Below are positions 22,801 to 32,559 of a DNA stretch of 64,000 bases, piece after piece (position 1 is the first letter of the stretch; the number at the start of each line of letters is the position of its first letter). The position numbers were made by a program, and so were the translations under genes. Source of the stretch: Posidonia oceanica (Eukaryota > Streptophyta > Magnoliopsida > Alismatales > Posidoniaceae); assembly GCA_037176725.1 (NCBI GenBank), contig JAZBRS010000020.1, positions 86,002,001 to 86,066,000 on the forward strand, written 5' to 3'. The notes beneath the pieces are model-generated. The model was given only the letters and a program-made list of their open reading frames with translations, was not told where the DNA came from and did no database searches.

Positions 22801-24026
22801 TTAGCATGCATTTGCCCTGTTGTCTTGTATTTTGCCATGTCATTGCACATAGGCCCCTGTAGTTTGTTTTAATTGCATTTAGGTCCCTACCTTTTACATT
22901 CTTGCATGCATAGCATTTTCATGCCATTGCATATAGCACCCTTGCATTCTTTTGAGCACTTCTAGCCTCAGCGCATGTAGGACACCCTGCATTGCGCACA
23001 TTAGGGGTATTTTGCACTTAGACCCCCATTTAGATCACATTTTTTGGCCCATGAGCCATTTGGCTTGATTACTGAATAACTTTAGATCGGACCGTTGGAT
23101 CTTCATGATTTAACTTTCGTGGTCTTCCTGGTTGAATGATCTTTCATTCCAACTAAAGTTATTTCAGATCAGGCATCAGATGCTCAAGCTATGCCCACTT
23201 GTACCAATGTGTATCACTTATTGCCTTGTAATTTGCATCCCATGCATTTGTTTTCTCGTTCTGTCTTCTCGAGCACTTAGATCAGGCTTTATCATCCCTG
23301 TTTTGTTTCCCTTTGCTTGTCGCACTCCTGCATTGCATGATATTTTGCTTCTGCTTTGTTTCCCCTTTACGTGTCGCTATCCGCATTGTGTGGTTTTACC
23401 TGATGTTTTGTTTCTCACTCGCATTGCATTTAGAGTAGTGATGCTTACTGTCTGGAGTTCTCACGAACCAAGGCATGCCCCGTTCGGAACACTGACAGCA
23501 CTGCTGAGCACACAGGTTGCACGTTTAATTTCAATCACACATCATGGTACTTAAAGCATATATTTGAGCATGTAATTAAAGCACACATGACATTTAGGCA
23601 TTTAAGGCATGTTCAAAGCATTCATAGCATGGCATAGCATTCCTCGCCCCTTAGGCGCGCATTTAAGGCAAGCATCATCGATATCCTACACATGTGAGCG
23701 AGATTAGCCTAGAAAGACTGATTCTGGGCGTATCAGGGGTGCCTAACACCTTCCCCGTGTGTAACAGGAGTCCTTACCCTTTCTCTGGCCCGTAGTGACC
23801 ATCTTGCCCTTGTCCTTGGCACGAGTCATTCATTTTGCATAGCATTGCATCCATTTGCATGTTTTCATGTATTTCCTCGGTTTTCCACATCTCTCGACTT
23901 AATAGACTAGGTGGCGACTCCGTATTTGCTTTATCTTTGTTGTTTCTCTTCGCGTCGCACTTATAGTGACCTCTCTTTCTCTTGGGCCCCTCGCTGGTTT
24001 GGGATTTTCGAGACGAGATAGCTACA
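19852..24026 (+). mobile_element. Solo LTR S2 (4175 bp) with target-site duplication CATAG
   Basis: It begins TGTAGACACCTCATTTTGAC and ends GATAGCTACA, the same ends as the E3 LTR. It is flanked by CATAG at 19847-19851 and 24027-24031. Inside are AAACCCTAG-rich, pyrimidine (20140-20540), GC-rich, CACTGTAG (21475), GCATT/TAGTCC (21530-22900), GTTCTCACGAACC (23457) and GGTGGCGACTCC (23911) blocks. It interrupts the E2 gag. No internal region is left, so it arose by LTR-LTR recombination. Confidence 0.92.
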
Positions 24027-24031
24027 CATAG

Positions 24032-25718
24032 GCAAGCTCAGAGGGAGAATCGACGTACGCGACGGTGTGCCGCTCGGAGTAGCCGGGAGTGGAGTCATTG
24101 TTGTTGTTGTTGCTGTGGCGATTGTTGGTGCTAGAGGGGATGTTGGCCTGCCTAGCCATTGCAGAAAGTGCAGGGAAATGTCCACTTCGCTGTGAGCTTT
24201 CCACGCAGGCGCTAGTTCTAATCAATGATGCATAACTAGTGACTGGTTGGATGGACATCAGGGCTCCAATCGCTAGCTGCGCCCCCTTAATGATCAGTTC
24301 GATGGATTCCTCATCTGAGGGCCTATCTCTGACCTGGACGGCTATGGAACGCCAGTGACCGACATACTCCCCGAATGGCTCCTAGGTCCTCTGCTGGATG
24401 GCAACAAGATCCTCTCGCTTGGGGATTAAGTCGAGGTTGAAAGAATACTGCTCCAGGAAAGCCTGGGAAAGATCAGTCCAAGTCTGAACCGCGGCCATGT
24501 CAAGGGAAGTGAACCACTTGAGCGTGGGGCCGGTTAGACTCTTCTGAAACAAGCGGATCACGAGCCTGTCGTCAGCCTGAAGCTGGGCAAGGTCTCTGCA
24601 GTATGCCTTCAGATGCGAGATAGGGCAGCCTCTATTGTTGTACTTTTCGAATTCCGGGATACGGAATTTCGAAGGGAGTGTGGCCTCTGGAAAGTAGCAA
24701 AGGTCCCAGAATCGGTAGGATTGGCAGTCCGTGCCTTGCACTTGACGAAGTGCTCTCTCTAGATCACCCATCCTGGTAAGGAGGGCGTCAGAAATTATTG
24801 TTGGTGATGATTGTGCAGCTGAGGCAGGGACAATGTATGCTGTATGGGTTACGCGAAAGCACTCCTCCGAATCCACCATCACGCCACCTGGTGTCGAGGC
24901 GTGAGGGCTAGCATACCCGTGCGATTGTGAATAGTGTTGTGGGATGCATGCAGGGGTCTGAACCTGATGCAAATGGGGTGAATAGATAGTATGCTATGCA
25001 GTGCGTGGGAGCAGCAGCTGTTGCACCAGCACGGTCCCGAGCAACGGGCTCTGAGGGTGCTGTGTTCCTGCCAATCCAAGAGACTGGCCACCAAGTGATG
25101 GAGTAGCATGCGGTGGATAGTGCTATATGGATGCAGGAGGTAGATAAGGCGCCCACATCGCCGGAGCTGTAAGGAGCTGGGGCGATGGCAAGGGTGGAAA
25201 TGCAGTGTAGTGAGCCTGCAGAGCTATGGTGGGCTGTACCAGAACCTCAGGGGTCGGAAAGGAAGAGGGGGCCGTAGTCGGGTCAAGTGCAAAAGCCATG
25301 TCTCGCAACCTCTCGACCTTAGCCAACAGGCGTCGTGCTTGCGAGGCAAGGAACTCATCGACCGACGAGCCAAGATGCAAAGGGGTGCCCGCCAAAGGGG
25401 GCACGGAAACAGAGGAGTCAAAATGGGGAGACCCTATGACAGAAACAACTGCAAACGACTGGATTCCAGAGATGGGAGAGCCCTGGGATGGAACAGAAGG
25501 TGACGCTCCTAGAGCTTGAGTGGTGGTCACCGTGGTTGCTTCAGTGACAAGCTCCAGATCGACTTGGGTCAGCCCTTGTTCCAGATAAAGGGTTGTGAAG
25601 TCTCCTGCACCAAAAGGGGCGAAGAGACGGTAGATGTCAAAGCGAGGGAAGGAGAGACCGAAGTCGGTACCTCCTCTGATGCCAAAGAGGAAGAAGGCTC
25701 GCCGGTTCGCTGGGCCAT
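24032..25718 (-). pseudogene. gag: Gag of E2, N-terminal and core piece
   Basis: The start is set at 25718, because the minus strand opens MAQRT exactly as the E3 Gag does at 43458. A proline/serine-rich N-terminus is followed by the retrotransposon Gag core: QVQGTD, LCYFPEATLPSKFRIPEFEKY, GCPISHLKAYC, LIRLFQKSLTGPTLKWF, and SQAFLEQYSFNLDL. A TAG then falls before EPFGEY (24382-24384). After it come SIQPVTSYASLIR and an Asn-rich linker up to the S2 insertion. Frameshifts near 25560 and stops (for example near 25129) break it. It is homologous to the E3 Gag, so E2 could once have been packaged with help from E3-type elements. Confidence 0.8.
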
Positions 25719-26867
25719 AACGGACCACGAGCGGGTGCGAATGGGTCTGCGGCTGTGAGCAGAGACACGAGAGCTAAGGCGAGCTATCGTCGGAGGCGAC
25801 AGATAGTTGAGAGACAGAAAGGAGGGATGCTCGAGGTCCTAGCAGAGGATCTCGCACCTACCTGTGGGAAACAATAAAGGCGTTAGAGGTTGGATGTAAA
25901 ACAAGTTATTAAAGATGACATGAATGACACACATGCAAAATGAATGTCCTATTATGCGCTCTCTCACCATGCAAGTCCTGAGTAGACGGCCTACTTGGAC
26001 TCACTCATGGGTAATGGGTTTATTGACAGACTCCAGGTAAGAAAAAGTGGGCACCCGTCTAAATCCTGGCCAAAGCTCAGGCAGTAACGGGGTGGTGCGT
26101 TGGGAGCCTCGACCCTACCAAAGCATGGGTTGTACTCTCTACTAACATCGACACGACCCCTGACAAGGGGGGACAAACCGACCTGCTTGTGCCATGCCAA
26201 AACAGTGGAATAAGAGACCGGAACTGCCCTTCTCAGACTAAGTGGGTGGACTCAGGGATGAGAAGATGCATACTTTCTAAGATGAATCAATCATGCGAAT
26301 ATGATGTTAAGTGTTTTACTTGCTTTTTATTTAGCCAAAGGAGAAAAATTGCAAGTTTTGGCTCTAGTTGTGCTTAAATTTTAACATTTGGCTTTATTGT
26401 TGCTTTTAATTAACCCAAAAGGGAAGCAAACACGTTTCTAATATCCTAGGTATGGCAAAAGCATGAAGGGGAAAGAAACATGGAGTTATGGCATGTAGGC
26501 AATCATACAACAAGGCAAAAGGCATGCGCATGGTATGTGTTAGTGTTGTGAACATGACAGTGAAAAGAAAGCACTCATCATATCAAAAGGTATGTATACA
26601 TGGCATGTGCATGTGGGGTGGCATAGCAATTGTGTAAAACAAAGCATTTACCACTCAAAAGGCATGTATTATTGCGCCAGGAAAGTATTTAGGCATGTAT
26701 AATGCGAGAAGTAAAGCATGATAAGCAAATGTAGCAGTAAGCAGGAAATAAAGCAAGTAAAGTAAATAGGCAAGCAAGCAAGCAGGCAAGGCATGCAAAG
26801 GCATAAGGCAAGCAAAATACAAAATCCAAGCGAGCGAGAAAGCCAAAAACGAAAGCTGGAGTCTAGT
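25719..26867 (-). other. Untranslated leader of E2
   Basis: About 1.15 kb lies between the PBS and the gag start. It is A/G-rich on the + strand, with AAGCAAGCAAGCAGGCAAGG-like runs near 26770, and has no credible gene. It corresponds in position to E3 42296-43457; both share a GACTGAGTCGTTGACTCG/CTGTCAATAAACCC-like tract near 26030 and 43100. Confidence 0.7.
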
Positions 26868-26885
26868 ATCCCCTCGGAGTCGCCA
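26868..26885 (-). other. Primer-binding site of E2
   Basis: The minus strand reads TGGCGACTCCGAGGGGAT. Its first 11 bases and the GGGGAT end match the complement of the 3' end of plant tRNA-Arg(ACG), with mismatches in the middle. It lies about 5 bases from the LTR end. Confidence 0.75.
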
Positions 26886-26890
26886 GCTAT

Positions 26891-29202
26891 TGTGATCGGG
26901 TTCCTGCCGGAGCGACGCTGTGGTGCGCTGCCAGAGCTCGCGCACGTCGACCGACGAGGGGTCGCGAATAGTTGGTGGATCCGAGGAAGGAAACTCGACT
27001 CGAAAACACTGGAAAAGCGAAGAAAATAAACAAAAGATAAGGTAAAATGGAGTCGCCACCTAGTCTATTAAATCGGAAGACGAGGAAAACCGAGGAAAGC
27101 ATAGAAAACATGCAAGTGGATGCGATGCCATGCGAAATAAAATGAGTCATGCCTAGGATAGGGCATAATAGTCATTGTGGGCTAAAAGAAAGGGTAAGGA
27201 CTCTTGTTATGCGTGGGGAAGTTGTTAGGCACCCCAACAAGCCCAGAATCGGTCTTTCTAGGCTTCTCGCTCGCATATGTAGGAATGTCGGCAAATGCTT
27301 GCCTTTACTGTACCCCCGAGGGCGATAATGCTATGCATGCCTGATGTATGCTTTATTTGCTTAAATGCTATTTAGAAAACATGTTGTATTTAGTAAAAAA
27401 TGCTAGGCATGGATGATTAAGGCTAGAATGCTATGATGTAATGATAAACATGCTAAAGAAACAGAATTAGAGCACAGCTAATTAAGCAAGCGACAAACAA
27501 AGGCGGAAAACATGGCGCCTGTCCACTGTCTGGACAATGGGCCTAGTCGCCGGTCAGGGGGGCGACAGTACAGGGCGCCGTTGTGAGTGGTGGCGGCTCT
27601 GGTCGCCTGTAAGAGAGGCGACCGGACCTGCAACTCACTGCCTCAGACAACCAACTTCAACGCCGATGAGAAGGCACATAAACGATGCAAACATGAAACT
27701 AAATACATGACAGTACAGAGGGCATAACCAAGATCAGAACCATGCAAATAGACTGTAAAATGGGTACATGGATTACAAGATACATTGGCCTAAAGATCGA
27801 CCGGTGGACTGTTAAAGAATGCAGTTCAGTCACCGGTTGGAGCGGCGGCTCAACTGGCAGTCTAGAGGCCAACTTCCACGGCCAAATCTGGCATCCACGG
27901 CGATGCAAACTTACAACTAAATGCATGAATGTAAAGACCAATCATCCATGAGCACAAGCAAACAAAAATCAAGTAAAATGGTGACTTGAGTCGACTGGGG
28001 CGACGACTCAAAGATCGGTCGGTGGACTGCAGAGGTGCAGGTTAGTCGCCAATCGATCTGGCACCTAACCTGGCAGACCTCCGGTGCCGATGAAGAAGCA
28101 AAGAGACGGCAATAAAGCGACTGTAAAATGCAAATAAATGGCTAGGAAACATGCACGGAACATTACGAAGATAAGGGGAAGCTTTTTTACCTACGGGGGC
28201 ACGTGGTTCGGCCCCCCGACCTAACTCGCCAGAGTACGCCGGCGCGGAGGTCGCTGCGGTGTTGGAGGCGTCGGTGGTCACTTGGAGTGATTGGGTTGTG
28301 TTCGAGGCTGCACGGTGGAGGTGTATGCACGATTTGTCGGCGTTTGGTGTTGAGATGTGGCCCCTGGCACTTGTTGGCCGGTGGCGGCAAGAAGGAACGG
28401 CGGCGGAGGTCACGCAGCGGGCACAGTGGCTCAAGGCTATCTGTGGTTGTTTGGAAGTGTAGCACGGGATGCTAGGAGTGTGAGTGTATGTTCTGTGGAG
28501 TGTGTTGGTTGTTGTGGGATGGATGGAAGTGTCGCAGACGATGGGTTTCGGCAGACAGCGGGACTGCGGCGAGACACAGGCAGTGATCTGGTAGGCTAAG
28601 GCAAGGTGTAGGATGTTTAGGTGAATGCTGTGGGAGTGGGGAATTCTTCTGGATCGCCAGAGCTTGCTGTGGTAAGCAGCAATGGGAGGAGATGAGTTGA
28701 GTGTCGCCAGCCGCGAATGGGTTCTGTGGCGAATGGTTTTGTTCTGCCGACCTCTGGCAAGAAGGACGGTGGCAGGGCGAGACGTGCACGGGAATGGGCT
28801 GGCAGGGCATGGCTGGGCGGGTGTTAGAGGCATTGGCGAGGTCTGGTGAGGGATGGCGTGCACGACAGTGTCCGACGGCATGGGCACAGGTCGTGGGAGG
28901 TGGCCATTCACGCAGGAGAAGAGTTTGCAGGTGAGTCGCCTCTCTGCATGGTGACAACCTTAGTCGCCACTGTGAGAGGCGACGGGCCTCGTCGCCGCAG
29001 CGGTGGGCGACCAGGCCCTCCTGATTCTTCAGGGCCTATTAAATGGGCTTGGGCTTGTGTAGGTTTTGGTTTGGGAGTCTTGGGTAAGTTGGAGGGTTTT
29101 GGGGTTGGTTTAGGGTTTTAGATGGAAAGTGGGGTCCATCGCTTCTGAGCTCATTCTACCAAGTGCAATCCGTCGGCTGGACGTCAAAATGGGGTGTCAA
29201 CA
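26891..29202 (-). mobile_element. 5' LTR of E2 (about 2.3 kb)
   Basis: The minus strand starts TGTTGACACCCCATTTTGAC at 29202 and ends GATCACA near 26891, next to the PBS. The last roughly 400 bp (27300-26891) share the GGGGTGCCTAAC and GGTGGCGACTCC blocks with the other LTRs. The first 1.9 kb are different, with GGCGAC/GTCGCC-rich motifs and no pyrimidine or GCATT tracts. A minus-strand open stretch (28911-28042) has a shorter homologue in the 3' LTR (13332-12859); I do not call it a gene. Confidence 0.85.
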
Positions 29203-29592
29203 CAAGGCAACATCGGAAAATAAAACGGAAAGTCAGGCTTAAAACCACGCCAAAACCTCAAAAAGCAAGCATCTCACCTAGATGCCACAAAACCACGACA
29301 AGACAATCCCACCATTGCCCAACAAGCATAAATCTTTTAAAATATGCCTTTCAAAACTATTTTTCTCTTTTTCAAACTAAAAGCCATATGCCTATTTTGA
29401 AATCTCTTATGCACACTTGAAATGACTTCTCTACACCAAGTCAAGTCTTGAACCAGCACAAATCCACAAACCACACACATGTTGAAAACTCAAAGCAGCA
29501 CGGAGTACTCAGCTATCTTGAGTACTCAAAACCATGTAGTCTAAATCCACACACTCTTTGTGCAGATCAGACAGCCAACAATGTCTGAATGC
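29203..29592. other. Unassigned 390-bp spacer between E2 and E4
   Basis: It is A/C-rich with no ORF of note and no similarity to any other part of the window that I can see. It may be older flanking DNA, the only candidate here for sequence not derived from a recognised element. Confidence 0.4.
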
Positions 29593-32383
29593 TGTAGATA
29601 CCCCATTTTTTCGATTTTTGAGCTAATGGCTCTCTCTGGTAGAACAAAACCGTAGGTCAAACCCCTCACAAAACCCTAGGTTACACTCACATAAACCCTA
29701 GGTTACACTCACAAAAACCCTAGAAAACCTAGAAACCACTAAACCCTAAATCCTAGAAAACCTAGGTAGAAACCACTGAACCCTAAACCCTAGAAAACCT
29801 AGGTAAAAACCACTACACCCTAAACCCTAGAAAACCTAGGTAGAAACCATTGAACCCTAAACCCTAGAAAACCTAGGTAGAAACGTAAACCCTAAACCCT
29901 AGAAAACCTAGGTAGAAACTTAAACCCCTAAACCCTAGAAACCCTAGGTCACACCCATTTCAAACCCAAGCCCAAGCCTAAGCCCACTAACCTCTTTCTC
30001 TTTTTTCTTCTTCTTCTCCTTCTTCTTCTTTTTCTCTTTTTTCCTTTCTTCCTTTATTTCTCAAGCCTGATCCACCAGCACTCATCCCCCTTTCCTTTCC
30101 TTTTCTTTTATTTTTCTTTTTATTTCATCCGGCCCAGCCCACTCCACAATCTTCCTCTTCTTTCCTTTTTTTCTTTCCTCTTTCCCACTTGCAGGCCCGA
30201 CCTCTCCTCTTCTTTACTTCTTCTTTTCCCCTCTTCCTGCTGAAAAACCACAGCATCAACACCTCCTTCACGGCCCTTGCTCAGCCATCCACACTTCACC
30301 CACCACCACTTACTACCCATCCCTTCCTACTGCCATTGCCCTCAATTCCTGCTCTCCCATTTCATTGCCCAACGACACCACCATTACACTGCCATCCACA
30401 GCCTTCATGCCACAGCCCATGCCCTCCTTCCATTTTGGTGGCTTCCCAACACACAACAAAACCATCCCCCCTCTTCTCATCCAGGGGGGCAATTCACTCT
30501 CTTAAGAACACACACACACGCACACAGAAGAACTGCTAGAACCCATTTCCTCCTCTCCTTCCTCCACCACAGACCTCTACAAAATTCACCATAACCTGCC
30601 TTCCGCACACCCAGCCAACTCCTCTCCACCCTCCCAAGATCACCACGACCACTTGAGAGAGATCCACAAGCCTAAGAGAGAAGCGCAGTAAAAGAAAGGG
30701 AAAAAAATCTAGAATTGACCCAAATCCCAGCTCCTGTTTCGTGCGGCCTATTATCTTCTGGTCGGCCCAGAAGCTTCCTCAGATCACCGGCAGCTTCTCC
30801 GGATCGCACCAGCAGCTTCCAAGGCCCCCACGCGCCACTGCAACCTTTGCCCGAACAGCCGCACCCACCACAGACTGGTAGCACACCTCAGCCTCCCGCG
30901 CAGGTAATGGTCCCTCTCCCTAACCTCCTTGCATGCCCACCTTACTTTCTAGATAATTAGTTTTAAGTTTGGGTCATTAGTCTGGTTTTTGGGCTCCGCC
31001 ATGGTCACCCTTCGTCTCCGGCACCGGCAGACCACAGCAAACACCCTCTGTCGCACTCCGACCAGCTCCGCTCCAGCCGACTGCACCCCGAGCTGCGCCT
31101 GGACTCCAGCAGCTCAGCCCCGTGCCTCTCGAGTGCCACAGCAGTCCCTAGCTCCTGCTCCACCTCTGGCACCCTCTACAGCAGCTCACCGGTGTTGACC
31201 GAGCAGCTCCGCCACCGTCTCGCACCGTCAACACCTCCGGAGCACTCCTATGCACCGCCTCTAGCTCCCTGGGCCCTCAGCCTGGCCAACTGCCCGCCGG
31301 ACCGCCGCTTGCACCTCCACCTTCCCCGGCGCAGCACTGCAGGTGTCGGGTGCACTGTAGCTACTGTAGCGATTAAGTTTATAAGGTTTTATTAAGTTTC
31401 GGTTTGAAATTGAAATAAAGCCCTTAAGTTTATTTTGTTTACATTTCAGTCCAGTTTCGGTTTATAAATCATTTAATTCATGATTTAAACTACTGCATTG
31501 AAGTAAAGTACTGCATGTTTAATTAATTGCATTTAGGTCCAGTCACATGTTTAACTTTGATTCAAATGTGATTTTAAACCTTATTGCATTGTAATTAAGT
31601 CCTGGAGGTTTTGATTTTTATATTTAGGTCCTATTTACTTTAAAATGTGATTTAAATGTGAATTTAGAACTTTATTACATTGCAATAAAGTCCAACAAGT
31701 TTCAATTATTGCATTTAGATCCAATTTACTTTCAACTGCCATTTAAAATGCAATTTTAAACCTTATTACATTGTAATAAAGTCCAGCAAGTTTCCATTAT
31801 TGCATTTAGGTCCAGTTTGCTTCCAACTGCCATTTAAATGCAATTTTAAACTTTATTACATTGCAATAAAGTCCTGCAACTTGTGTTTATTACATTTAAG
31901 TCCTTTTCACATACATGCATCATTTAAATTGCAATTTTAATCATATTGCTTTGCTTTAAATGCCCAACAGTCTTACAAATTGCATTTCAATCCATATTTT
32001 CAAACTGTTGCTTGTTTGCATGCCTGTTTAGCTTTGCATTCAAACCCTGCATGTTTTCAAAACTACATGTAGGTCTTTTCATTGCTTTATTGCATGCCTG
32101 CCTTTTGTTTAGCATTGCATTTGGCCCCTGCTGGCCCTATACTCTACTGCATCTACCTTTTAGCATGCATTTATCCTATTGCATTGCATCTTGCCATGAT
32201 TTTGCATGTAGGCCCCTGCAGTTTCCTTTAATTGCATTTAGGTCCCTGCCTTTGCATTTTATATGCATAACATCCTCATATCATTGCATATTGCACTCTA
32301 GCACTTGTTTGAGCATTGTTAGCCTCATTGCATGTAGGACACCCTGCATTGCACACACATAGGGGTAATTTGCACTTAGGCCC
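29593..32383 (+). mobile_element. LTR of element E4, interrupted by E3
   Basis: It starts TGTAGATACCCCATTTT, then about 300 bp of AAACCCTAGAAAACCTAGGTAGAAACC repeats (29690-29950), a pyrimidine tract, a GC-rich part with CAG/GTAATGG at 30904, CACTGTAGCTACTGTAG at 31353, and the GCATT/TAGTCC zone. It stops at GGCCC (32379-32383), where E3 begins in the middle of a segment that other LTRs continue. The rest would lie beyond the window. Confidence 0.85.
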
Positions 32384-32559
32384 TGTAGACACCCCATTTT
32401 GACTCCTGCATTAATGGCTCCTCTCTGGTGGACTCAAAACCAAAACCCAACACCCAAAACCCTAAACCTAGCAAAACCAACCTAAACCCTAAAACCTAGG
32501 ACTCAAATCCAACCTAAACCCTAAACCCAACCCTAATCCATTAAACCCAAGCTTCTAGT

